Source: Isoetes taiwanensis (lineage: Eukaryota; Streptophyta; Lycopodiopsida; Isoetales; Isoetaceae). Taken from it: 64,000 nt of DNA. The position numbers and the translations under genes are program-made. The stretch covers positions 9,636,445-9,700,444 of the forward strand of contig JAJEKV010000008.1 of the NCBI GenBank assembly GCA_021234155.1, read 5' to 3'. A model generated the notes under the pieces. It was not told where the DNA came from, searched no databases, and saw only the letters and a list, made by a program, of their open reading frames with translations. Of the stretch, positions 23,620-34,686 are shown in pieces. Each line of letters starts with the position of its first letter. Position 1 is the stretch's first letter.

Positions 23620-25245
23620 AAAGACCTTGTTTTTATAACAACCCACTCAATTGTTTTAGGACTATTGTTTTAGGACTATATGGTTTATGGTTTTAGAAAT
23701 TGTTTTTTTTTACATCCATATTAGATCCTCCTGGAACCCCTTATTATTTTGCTACATATTTCTCAAATGAGGTGCACCCGACTACCACGCCGCCGGGATT
23801 CGTCGATCCTATGACCCGGATCGTATGTTGGGATCTCTGGGCACCCCTCATTTCGCTTATATTCATTTATGATTGAGCCGGCGCACCCCGGATTACCACG
23901 GTTGTTCGGATTCACCGATCCTACGATCCGTTGTATGTTGGGGTCTCGGGCACCTCTCGTTTTTCGCTTATAGTCATTTATGATTGGAGGCGCCTATAAT
24001 TTTGGAATATGAAATACGATTTCGCCTAAAGTTTTGAGGGAATATCGAATCTTATAATTTTGGAATATGAAATATGATTTCGCCTAAGGTTTTTGAGGGA
24101 ATATCGAACCTGTATACGACTTTGCCTAAGATTTTCAAATATGAAATAGGGGGGCTCGAACCTCTATCAAAATAACTCAATGTCTTAATAAGACTATTTT
24201 AACCAATATATTCAGTGGGCTAATGTAATTATTTTCTAACTTGAATCTATGTTTTTTTTTTATAACAACCCATGGCTTTAGGAATTGTTTTATTCTATGT
24301 CCATATCAGATCCCCCTAGAACCCCCTATTATTTTGCTACATATTCTAAATGAGGTGCACCCTGGACTACCATAGTCGTCGGATTCGTCGATTCTACGAC
24401 CCAAATCGTATGTTGGGGCCTCTAGGCACCTCTCGTTTCGCTTATAGTCATTTGTGATTGGAGGCGCCTATGATTTTAAAATATGAAATACGATTTCGCC
24501 TAAGGTTTTGAGGCAATATCGAACTTCTATACGGCTTTGCCTAAAATTTTAGAATATGAAATACGGAGGCTCGAACCTCTATTAGAATAATTCAATGTCC
24601 TAATAAAACTACTTTAACCAATATATCCAGTGAGCCAATGTGATTTTTTTTTTATCTTCAATCTATGTTTTTTTTTATAACAGCCCATTCAATTGTTTTA
24701 GGGATATATGGTCTATGGTTTCAGGAATTGTTTTTTTTTTTCGTCCATATCAGACCCCCTTGGAACTCCCTATTATTTTGCTACATAGTTAAACAAGGTG
24801 CACCTTGGACTACCACAGTCGTCAGATTCGTCGATCCTACGACTCAGATCGTATGTTGGGGCCTCTGGGCACCTCTCTTTTTGCTTATAGTCATTTATGA
24901 TTAGAGGCGCCTATGATTTTGGAATATGAAATACGATTTCGTCTAAGCTTTTTAGGGAATATCGAACCTCTATACGACTTTGCCTAAGATTTTAGAATAT
25001 GAAATACGGGGGCTCGAACCTCTATCAAAATAACTCAATGTCCTAATAAGACTATTTTAACCAATATATTCAGTAAGCTAATGTGATTATTTTTTATCTT
25101 GAATCGATGTTTTTTTTTTTATAACAACCTACTCAATTGTTTTAGGGCTATATGGTCTATGGTTTTAGGAATTGTTTTTTTTTTTTACATCCATATCAGA
25201 CCCCCCTGGAACTCCCCCTGTTATTTTGCTACATATTCAACTATA
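23620..25245 (+). repeat. Tandem array of units of about 430 bp (3.5-4 copies)
   Basis: Each unit runs from ttttttataacaaccca, through ccatatcagaccccc, gaggtgcaccctgga, tcgtcgatcctacgacc, atgaaatacgatttcgccta and ctcgaacctctatcaaaata, to ccaatatatccagtgagcta. Unit starts are near 23634, 24260, 24674 and 25117, with an extra partial copy at 23878-24000. Each holds a T-rich run of 8-13 bases. No frame is conserved. Single units also occur inside the duplication at 15.95 and 35.44 kb, so the family is dispersed as well as tandem. Confidence 0.8.
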
Positions 25246-25544
25246 ATAGAAGGTAAACTCTAATCAGCGAAATGGCTTGCAGGTATCACCTTGCTATGAA
25301 ATTTGCAAAAATCAGACATGGGGTTTGGTTTGGTTTGGTTCCACATATGCCCCTCAAGTTTGCAATTATTCCAAAAATATCCCCAGAAACATGTTATTTG
25401 GCTTAAATCATGGGGATTCACCCTTGATTGGCGTATAATCCATGAGAGTCAACAGAAAGTGGTTTTTGGGACCATTTTCGTATGTATACTTAGTAGTCGG
25501 CGTGTTTTTAAGCACTGATCTAGTGCAAACTTTATACACAGAGG

Positions 25545-25650
25545 GGTCAAACTTCCTTTCAAAGATGTGTATATAAGAGGTGTTTTCTCTACCCTTCGAA
25601 TGCAAACGCCATACCCCCTTTATGTATAAGTGCACCTTCCGAGGCTTAAA
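25545..25650 (+). repeat. Relative of the 3.68-kb element's right terminal repeat
   Basis: The text ctacccttcgaatgcaaacg...ccatac...tatgtataagtgcacctt parallels the right end of the element at 16517-20197 (ctatgacccctcgaacgcag...tatatagaggtgcacc). It may be one end of a related element, but no matching left end or target duplication was located. Confidence 0.4.
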
Positions 25651-26324
25651 TAGGGATAAAATATTCATGATCGATCAAATATAAAAGTGTTCTTCATGAA
25701 ACTTACATATGCGAGTGAGATCTATCTAGCAACAGTAGAATCATCTAAAATGAGCTTGGAATTTTCAAGTTATAGTGTTCAAAAAAAAATCATAAAAAAC
25801 AACTCAAATGAGCAAGTAGACAGAGAAAACGAGAAAATGGAGCAAATAGACAGAGCAAATGAGTTTAGGGAGGGAGAAAATGGCCTCCATGGGGAACAGG
25901 CAAGGGATCCTCGAGTGGGGATATTTTTCTGGCATGGATCCACAAATCCGGAGTAAGACTATCTTGACCCGAGATTATCATCTTACTTTGGAGGTGAAAA
26001 TCTAACACTCCAAGGTCACCAACTACCCTAGGTTTAATGCATTTTGCCCAAGCAACCTTGGCCATGTTTTGAAAATCTAAGATTCCAAGTTCCAAGGTCA
26101 CTAGCTACCTTAGGATTAATGCATTTTGCCCAAACAACCTCGATCATATTTCTTCTTCATTGCCACCCCAGTGAAGTTCTTGACTGTGTGAACAACCTCA
26201 TATATCTTGCATTGAGGGGTCAGTAGAGTAGAGATGCCATACAACATGAGTATGACTAGCCGCAATGATTTTTTCGTAGCTTGGATAATGAATTATGTCC
26301 ATATTATGACATTGAATTAGGTTT
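25651..26324. other. Unassigned AT-rich spacer
   Basis: Contains a near-duplicate of about 70 bp: taggtttaatgcattttgcccaagcaacc at 26030 and taggattaatgcattttgcccaaacaacc at 26112, each preceded by ccaaggtcac. No gene was recognised. A charged open frame at 25687-25956 (QVDRENEKMEQIDRANE) is low complexity. Confidence 0.35.
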
Positions 26325-29300
26325 TGTACTAGAATTGTAATAATAGAATAGAATATGATTTTATCGTCCACGGAGACCAACTGGCCTATGGGACCCAAGT
26401 ACAAAGAGAGAGCAGCAGGCGTATTACTACCAGGATTAAAAAACCCCCGCCCCGAAGGTTTTTCGGGGGAAAAACCTTAGTAGCAATAAGGGTTATATAC
26501 ATAATCACAAGTACAGCTGAGGTTAATGTCGGACAGGGGGGCATAACTGAGTCCGCGTATCCATTACCTCCTCCCGAGGTAATGATCCCAACAAGCCTAC
26601 AGAGGCCGCTGCTCGTTAGCTCATGCAAGGCCCGATGGGGCACAACTAACCGAGCATACCGAGCCCCGGATATGCTGGTATCACGGACAGCCCGAGGGCG
26701 TGACTTTCATCCTCAATGGCGCCCGTTGACAAAGATCGACAGACTGTCCTCACGCGGCCTCCGAATCCATCTCCCCGCCTCAATGCGGAGGGTGGTGTGC
26801 ACTGTCGGCGAATAGAAGCAATCACCCCTGCTTTTTCATGGGTACATGGGTGCGCAGTAGTGGTGGGGCCCCTCGTGAGCATGGGATTAACCTCTGGCCG
26901 ATAATTTGCCACCTTGACATGTGACAGGGCCTCTGCATCCCAAAGCTTGGCCATGAAGCAAGCATCCAAATCTTGCTTCAAGGCGCTGTTCCTTCGGTGT
27001 ATGCATCGGTCCACATCCGTGTGCCCACGCACATTCCATAGCGAGAACCACCGGGCTTGCTTGTCTTTCCAGCCCAGGGCTTTGAGTCGCCATGGGCCCA
27101 TCGCCACTTGCCAAAGCAAGGTTGGGCAGCCGGGCTTCATCCATAGCCACCACCTTCCGAAGTAAATAATGTGACGTTCCAAATAGCCCCTCAGAATGGA
27201 AGGAAGCCTGCCTCCTGGAGCAAGATCGATATGGGACCGTGGACTTCACTCCCGTGCGGGCCAAGAAGGCCTTCAGACTGCTCTAGATCGTTCCAAGTGG
27301 TGAGGGATATCACCGGCCCCACACTTCTGCCCCATAGAGGAGGACCGGTTCAACCAAGGCCCTCAACAAGTGTGCCCGGGTGACCCCATGCATACTGACT
27401 CTGCCTTGTGATCGTTGTTTTGCATTGCATACTGGGGCTTTCCAGCTACTGCAGTGACCCGTAACCCGATGGATGCATCCATTGTGTGGTAGTAGAAAAC
27501 TCAATGCCCAAATACTTATAAGATCGAGCCACCTCCACTACCTGCCCCCTCGGTAAGTGAATGAGGGAAGGCGTGGGTGCCGGATGATGGGACCAACAAA
27601 GACCCTTGTCTTGGCCAAGTTAACTCTCATGTCAAGGAATTGGCGTAAAGTGTCCAAAGCATCCGGTGGCGTTGCATGTCCTCTGGGGGTATATGCGAGC
27701 AGTCAACATCATCGCATATATGAGTTGCGGGATTATGTGGTGCATCAACTGAGCACCTCCTCCCCGTGTGCTCAGCCAGCCATTCTTCTAGCCGGGTCAA
27801 TGTACAAGCCGAAGAGCGTCGGGGATAGAGGGCAGCCCCGGCGCACCCCAATGCTACTAACAACGGGCTCCCAAGCGGAGACTAACGGAGCAAGCCTCAT
27901 TATAGTCCGTATATAGCATTCTGCAAGTCGACGGGGTCCCTAGCTGTCTCAATCTGTCCCACAACTTATCCCGGCCTTTGTGTCAAAAGCCTTTTGCGAA
28001 ATCCACAAAGCAACAAAGATGCATTCTCGGGCGTTGATTCCGCTATCCTCTATGAGTGTTCGCAGAGTGAAGATATGGTCAATAGTAGAATGCCGGGGCG
28101 GAACCCTGCCTCTGCGTGAGAGCCCGCACTTCTCCATCCTTCGCCTAAAGTGTCGGGCATTTGCCAAGAATCCCGGCAAGCAACTTGGCAAAGACAGAAT
28201 CCCACCATAATGGTACGATAGTTGGTCAATGTGGGGGTCCCCTCGCTTTGTATATGGGCACAACTCTACCGGTAGTCCAAAGGCGGGGGGAAGCCTTCTT
28301 GCAATGCCCCTCGTTGAAGAGTCTTTGAGAACCGCACCATTGGGGGCCCGCCCACTTGAGAAGCTCTGCCGCATACCATCCAAATCTGCCGCCTTCCCGA
28401 TTAGCGGCGCTGCGTGCCCATTATGACATCCCCTTCAAGAATGACCGATTAGGCCTGCCTCATGAGGTACCGTGCCCGGCTTCCCATTGGGTCATACCGC
28501 CGCAAGTATCTCTCACCCATTGTTCCGGGTAATATTTCCCGTGGGTCGTGCAGGCTTACTCAAGACCTTTCTCCGTAAAGGTCCTAGGGTGGCGGTCTAG
28601 TAGACCAAACATCTCATTCTTTGAGTGCTCCGCAAGGTACCCGGCTTTCTTGGTCTTGAGGAAGGAGCGGTATTGACAGACGGGCGGCCTCAAGGGCTTA
28701 ATGGTGGGGTCCAAAGACTTGGCGGAGCCATCGTTTCAGCTCCCCGACATTCGCCATCGAACCCGGTGATTGCGGGGAAGGTGGTTGCAGCCCTGTGGAT
28801 CGTCGAGAGTGGCCTCTCCCAAAGCATCCGCCCCTACCCTCGAAGGAGCTGATTCAGCGACGGCGTCTGTTGAAGTGTGGGGAGCTGCAGCACTCGGCAG
28901 CTCATGCTCAAGCATCCTCGCATAGACCGGCCGCATGATCATAGTCCGGGCACGCAACCGTGGGTACATGGGGTGTTGGGGCAATGGGTGCTTTCGGTTG
29001 GCCCGCCAATCTATCTGCAAGAACGGGGCTGATGGTCGAGTCTACTTCCTCGTCCCGCCACCGTCCCCAACAATCGGCGCGGTGATCAAGTGTAGGCATT
29101 GCTCGTCACCTTTAGCACGTAATCCACCACACCGGGTGCCGCCCCCCGGTTCTCCCGTCCTACAAGTGAAGCGGCCGGAGGATTCGCCACCGTCGCCAGC
29201 CCATTGCAAATGACCAGGTCAAAGATATTTGCCCGAGAATGCGGCACCCGCCATACCGCGTCACCGGCCGCCATCCGACCCTTTGGCCAAACCATCTCTG

Positions 29301-30110
29301 CTCAAGGGTCCATTTGCAACACATCCTCGCCTAGAGGTGCGAATTTTGGGATCTGCTCACCTTTGCGGCGCATTGAAATCTCCAAGCAACATGACCTTGC
29401 CCAATTGTTCATCTTGTTGTATGTCATCATATAGATCGACATAGGGCTCCCCGCCCGTCCCACATCCGCGCGCGTGTGGTAAAAGTTGCTCTCAAAGATG
29501 GGGAAGTAGCAAGCCGCCACAAAGAGAGGGCTGCCATCGCTGTTCTGCACTCGTACCCACATGTATCTGTTGTGCCTGTCAATGCTTTGGTACGGGGAGA
29601 CCGATTGGGCCAAGGTCGCCCGGTAGTAACACGCAATTCCTCCGTGTCCTCGCTTTCCCGGTGCACTCATTGAAGACGAGTAGCGGGGTATCCCCGGCAA
29701 ATCGTAGCTCGTGACCAAAGATGTTCCCATGTTTCCATGAGGAAGATAAGGTCCATGTCCGTGGCGACGGAATTGAGACTGTCCCCTTTCTGCCATGGAA
29801 AGCCACGGCAATTCCAGGATACCACGTTGAGACACGATCCCTATATATTTCCAGCTTGTTTGGCGTGTTGTTATCCAGAGATATGACCTTCCTTAAGGCG
29901 GCAGAATTTTGATCGGTCATATCTCTCACATCCGGTGTCAGATTTTCATGTGCTTGGGCTTGTTGGAAAGCTGGTTCAGAGATCTTTCCAACGGTGTATG
30001 GTACCTGCATGCTTGGCTTTGTTTCTGTGCTCAAATTGACACTTTTCCAGGCTGTGTGCTGGGGTTTATGTGGCAACCGGTAGACACTTCCACGGACTGT
30101 ATCTCTCACA
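26325..30110 (-). mobile_element. LINE, most complete copy: endonuclease, reverse transcriptase, tail
   Basis: A GC-rich non-LTR retrotransposon read right to left. AP endonuclease: SLNSVATDMDLIFLMETWEH at about 29720-29785; YMWVRVQNSDGSPLFVAACY at about 29500-29580; the LLGDFNA motif at about 29369-29389; VVDYVL near 29110-29130. Reverse transcriptase: RHSTIDHIFTLRTLIEDSG at about 28035-28095, motif A (FVDF..KAFD) near 27985-28015, LEEWLAEHTG at about 27760-27790, and motif C near 27700-27720 where YADDVD is broken by a one-base loss (gcgatgatgttgac). RVNLAKTRVFVGP is at about 27595-27635. The tail has GVKSTVPYRSCSRRQASF (about 27200-27250), LWDAEALSHVKV (about 26915-26950) and AIEDESHALG (about 26690-26720). 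It ends at a pentamer-rich tail near 26325-26345. Frames shift often, many at CAG/CTG sites, so decay may be overstated. No complete ORF1 is attached. Confidence 0.8.
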
Positions 30111-30250
30111 TCCGGTGTCAGATGTTCATGTGCTTGGGCTTGTTGGAAAGCTGGTTCAGAGAGATTTCCAACGGTGTATGATTACTTGTATGCTTGTCTT
30201 TGTTTCAGTGCTCAAATCTGCCCTTTTCCGGGCTGTGTGCTAGGGTTTTT
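29896..30250 (+). repeat. Tandem repeat, two units of about 190 bp
   Basis: Two consecutive units contain atctctcacatccggtgtca, tgtgcttgggcttgttggaa, agctggttcagag and gctgtgtgct(a/g)ggg in order, starting near 29920 and 30101. Frames stay open (LGLLESWFRDLSNGV), but this is repeat phrasing, not a recognised protein. The family returns at 30474-30845. Confidence 0.75.
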
Positions 30251-30473
30251 GTGGCAGCCCTTCTTCTTCCTTCTTTGAGAAGTATAGCCCTCGCCTGATG
30301 CCGTTGTTGGCCTTGGCCACGCGGTGTTGAAAGGTGTGCATTGTACTCTTATTGAAGGTTACGAGAATATTTTACTAATTCATACCCTAATTCCTGATGG
30401 TGTTGTTGATGAAAGTTCGACACCAATATAGGGATTGGCGTATGTTTTAGTAAGTATTCGATTGGTCTCGTCT

Positions 30474-30850
30474 TGCGGCAGAATTTTGATCGGTCATATC
30501 TCTCACATCCGGTGTCAGATTTTCATGTGCTTGGGCTTGTTGGAAAGCTGGTTCAGAGATCTTTCCAACGGCATATAGTACTTGCATGCTTGGCTTTGTT
30601 TCTGTGCTCAAATTGGCACTTTTCCGGGCTGTGTGCTAGGGTTTTACGGGCAACCAAGAGACACTTTGACGGTTGTATCTCTCACATCCAAAGTCGATTT
30701 TCATGTGCTTGGGCTTGTTGGAAAGCTGGTTCAGAGAGCTTTCCAAAGGTTTATGATACCTGCATGCTTGTCTTTGTTTTATGCTCAAATCTGCACTTTT
30801 CCGGGCTGTGTGCTAGGGTTTTTGTGGCAGCCGGTACACACCAGATATCC
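30474..30850 (+). repeat. Second pair of the same tandem repeat units
   Basis: Two more units (starting near 30493 and 30676) match those at 29.9-30.25 kb. The phrase gcggcagaattttgatcggt introduces both pairs (29899 and 30476), so the pair itself was duplicated, separated by about 220 bp of other sequence. Confidence 0.75.
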
Positions 30851-31089
30851 AGGAGTCTATTAGCCACTTTCCTTTTTTTGCCCCCTTTCAGCCCCTTTGC
30901 TCCCAACCCTAATTTGGGCAGTCAGAGCATACAAATTAATGTTGAGCTAGGCTCCAACATCTACCTCGACATTGCCATAGCCCAACCAATCGCCTCTTGG
31001 CCTTGCCTAGCCAAAGCCACACCGCCACAGCCGCCTAGCCCCCCGGGACCTGATAAGCCCCTGCCATAGCCTACCTAAAACCCTGTTAG

Positions 31090-32055
31090 ACCTGTCGTGG
31101 CCCAAGTCATACCCCAATTCATGGCCACGCATTACCAGTCCCATGTGTGGACCCCACACTTGGTTGGTGAGCTACCTCGCACCACACCAACCCATCCCGG
31201 AAGGCCCAAACACACCAACCACCGGTTGACCCCACGCAGCAAAGCCCTCCCTGGGAAGACCATGAAGCGGGGCCACCAAGGAAGAGGCCTCGGGCGCGAG
31301 GGAGAGACATCTTCCAAGAAGAGGGAGGCCCGAGCCAAGGCCCGGTCGACCCGGCCGGTGGGCCACACAGTGCAATCCGGGTCACCGAACCTTGAGCCGC
31401 ATCCAAAGCGAGGGTTGAGGCCAACAAAGGCATGCCTTGCGTGCCTCCCGGCGAGGTGGAGAACATAACATCTCTGGATGTTGCGCAGGCGCTTGGTGCG
31501 AGAAAAAGCGGCGAATCACGTAATTGGAGGATCGCTGCACGACGCGCGATGATAGCATCCACTTGCTACAATTTGACAGACAACAATACCAGCAGGAGCT
31601 TGCAGATATGAGGGGGCGTGTAGACACCGTGTTGGCAGCTATGGAAGCTGGGACGCAGGACAGGAACCGGGTAGAGCAGGAGACACTGTAACCCCCGCCT
31701 CGATCCAGCCGAGGTTGAGGAGGCTAAGGCCACGCACGAGGGGAGTACAAAGCCGCCTCCCCGCCGAGGTTGCGGAGGCCATCACCGTGGAGACAAGGGA
31801 GTCCAGCCGCTGGAAGCTAGCCAGCGTAACCGGAGCACTCTTCGGAGTAAGGATTTAGCACGAGATCGGGAGCTACAGGAGCTTCGGGCGGCCGTTGCCC
31901 AGCAAGGCAAGGGCCTCCAGGCCGAGGCACATGAGCAACTCTGCCATTGCACGCGGGAGATGGCAAGACATGACAACGTCCTGCAAGAGCTGAGCTCCAG
32001 ACTCCGGAGAACAAAAACCACAGCAAAGAACACACCAACCCCGCGAACCCCTAGT
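31090..32055 (+). mobile_element. LINE ORF1-like region with coiled coil
   Basis: A GC-rich plus-strand segment in several frames. The first half is basic and proline-rich (KRGHQGRGLGREGETSSKKR at about 31265-31325). Then come two helical blocks, QQYQQELADMRGRVDTVL (about 31575-31635) and ARDRELQELRAAVAQQGKGL (about 31858-31917), followed by HDNVLQELSSRLRRTK (31970-32020). This composition fits the coiled-coil N-terminal half of a LINE ORF1 (RNA-binding, ribonucleoprotein assembly), although no RRM or zinc knuckle was found. It abuts reverse transcriptase sequence exactly at the left edge of duplication copy 2. Confidence 0.5.
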
Positions 32056-32870
32056 TGGGAAATAGTTGGGAGCCCCTAAGGACTTGTAAAATGCAGTATA
32101 CAGACTCTATAAGACATGTCCAGTCCAAGTGATATGATAGGACAACCTGTCAGCAGTGGTATTGGTGTCCGCCAGGGATGCCCGCTCTCTTCAACATTGT
32201 TTAGCCTCCACATTGACCACTTGGAGGAGTGGCTTATTGATCATGGAGTTGACAGAGCTCAGCTTATGCACCAGATTATCAGGCAGCTCATATACATAGA
32301 TGATGTAGACCTTCTAGCCCACACCGCGGAAGCCATGTAACAACACCTACATGCCCTAGCTACTTTTTGTCGGGCCATTGGAATGAGGGTCAATTTGGCC
32401 AAGACTAAGGTCTTATTTGTCTCATCTTTGCGCCAACCAAGGCTTCCTTCCTTCACTTATCGGGGGCAAGATGTGGAGGTAGCATACACCTACAAGTACC
32501 TGGCCATAGTGTTCCCTCCATTCGGTTATGAGTGACCGCGAATTAGAAGGTACTCTTTGCCCCATCTGTCACACTTGTTCAGGGTTTTAGTGGAACTCGT
32601 ACCTTTTTTATGGGTTGAAGTCTAGGGTCCGGTCATATCCTCGGCCACATAGAATGAGCTGGAGCATGTACAACAAGCCTTTCTAGCACAGGCATTTGGG
32701 GTGAAATCCACAGTTCCATATCAGATCCTTTCGCAAGAGATGGCTTTCTTGCCTCTTCAACGGGCCGCACTTGACTGCCACATTATCTACTTCCACTGCT
32801 ATGGGCAATGGACATCTCCCCTACGTAGCTTATACTGTGGCTTGGAAGGATATAGTGGTTCTCCAGATAG
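32056..32870 (+). mobile_element. LINE reverse transcriptase, duplicate of fragment B
   Basis: The frame at 32116-32340 reads GIGVRQGCPLSSTLFSLHID and then QLIYIDDVDLLAHTAEAM, covering reverse transcriptase motifs B and C with both motif C aspartates. RVNLAKTKV, YKYLAIVF and GVKSTVPYQILSQEMAFLPL follow to about 32765, with stops between. GIGVRQ, lost from copy 1, is intact here. The fingers region and motif A lie outside the duplicated block, so this copy cannot encode an active enzyme. Confidence 0.8.
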
Positions 32871-33116
32871 AATGTACAAGAGCATAGATACATACATATT
32901 GAAACTGAAGAGAACCACCATCACCTATGGCAATACCTCAATACTTGCTTTCTCAGCAAGATTTGAGATGCTAGTGCCCTTAAACATGTTAAGATGGTAC
33001 ACTACAAGCTCCAGATCAATTCCACGCTTACATGGGTCCACATTGCTACCTCCATACACATTTACCATGAAAAAAGCGCAAATTGCATCTCAAAAGCAGG
33101 ACATCTTAGCATAGTA

Positions 33117-33466
33117 TGGCTTTCATCTTCAATAACCTGTAACTGGCAACATGCACATTATCTTGCTTCTCGTGACGATTGCAGCCGCTCCCATCTATCT
33201 GTCTCAATCCGTAGCTTGTGGGACGCTGTGCGAATTGATGCAATAGCTACAAGCTTTTTCCTAGAAAAGGAAGCAAGCAAATAAGCTTGTGGTCCTGGTG
33301 CCAAAGTGGGACCAGTTTTAACTTGGGCTAAAGTAACTGCATCCCACATCTTATGAGAAAAAATACCATCAAGATATTGTTGCAAAAGCTCAGGATCAGA
33401 ACTAGCAAGCACTATGCTGTGTTCCGGTTGCACAGACCAACAGTCTAAGAATGTTCGAAATTGCAA
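33117..33466 (-). mobile_element. LINE tail region, inverted (copy 2)
   Basis: Minus strand reads SHKMWDAVTLAQVKTGPTL and FSRKKLVAIASIRTASHKLR in one frame, cleaner than in copy 1. It is the counterpart of 13586-14030 and faces the reverse transcriptase at 32056-32870. Confidence 0.6.
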
Positions 33467-33699
33467 CCTCTGTCAAATACCTCCAATTGAGAAGTATGTT
33501 TATGTCTATATCATATACGAAGCATGAAACCATAGCTAGTTGTTCTACTATTCTTCCGACACAGTCCTATTATTCACACATGCATACTTTTAGCACAAGT
33601 TGTCGTCCCCAAAGGCAAAATCGGCAGTTAAATGGAGAAAATGCTGGATCAAAAAGAGGTGTCCGATGAAATCCACTGCTTTATTCAAATATAAACTAG

Positions 33700-34686
33700 A
33701 TGCCGTTCATTCCTTTGGCAAGTGTGATTATGGCATCTCTATAGGTCCTCAGTAACATTTTGATCTTGGTAATTAACATACTAATTAAGTGCAGTACGAG
33801 CACGAGTAACTACGCCCATCTTTTTCATACAATAAATAGACGCTGGGAATGCATATAAAATCATTTCACTCTAGGCAATTGCAAGATGCATATGATAAGG
33901 ACCTAACAAGAGCAGGGTATGCCTCTTTTCTATTATGCATATATATTTCGAATTTGGGATGTTCTTTCTAATTCTCTTTTCTTAATGTAATGCATAGTTT
34001 GGGATCAGTGACGATTCAATGGAGCAGATTAAGATAGTAATGGTTGTATTCAAAGCAAAATCGAAACCAAAAGAGACAGCAAGTTGACATTAGGTACTGC
34101 CTTTGAACCAGACCTACTTTTCCGTGTTGTATTGACTAATAAAATTGCCCTTCCTTCTGCAGAAGGGGAAAGACACTTATCATCAATTGCATAAGTCTAT
34201 CGCTTAGAAATAAAACCTCCAACGACACCTACCTAACACTATTAATACCACCTGTCTCCAAATACATCCTTAAAATTCAAGTCATCTTTTCAAATTTCCA
34301 TAAAAAATCAATTGATTAGATCTATAACTATTAGATTACAAGTCTATAAAGTATTGATACAAGCAAAAACAATTTTGAAGTTTGCCCATCCTCATTTTGT
34401 ACTTCCTTTGCCATGTGCATTTTACTTTCCTTATATATATTGACTTAAATACGTACTCTCTAGGTGTCTTTCACAAACTTGACAACCCTAGCATAGACAT
34501 TTTTCCTATATTTGTAACAACATCAACTATTTCATCGTCCCTTCCAATACAAATACAATCGTACTTATGCTCAGCAAAGTTGGGCACCATCACCAGTAGT
34601 GATTAATGTGGTATATTTGGCTACATTTTTTAGTAGGGTAGAAGATGTAGAAGGGGATTTCCTTATTGGGTTTATCTCTAGTTGAG
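33700..34686. other. Intergenic sequence within duplication copy 2
   Basis: Counterpart of 14200-15190, with very few differences. No gene recognised. Confidence 0.4.
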
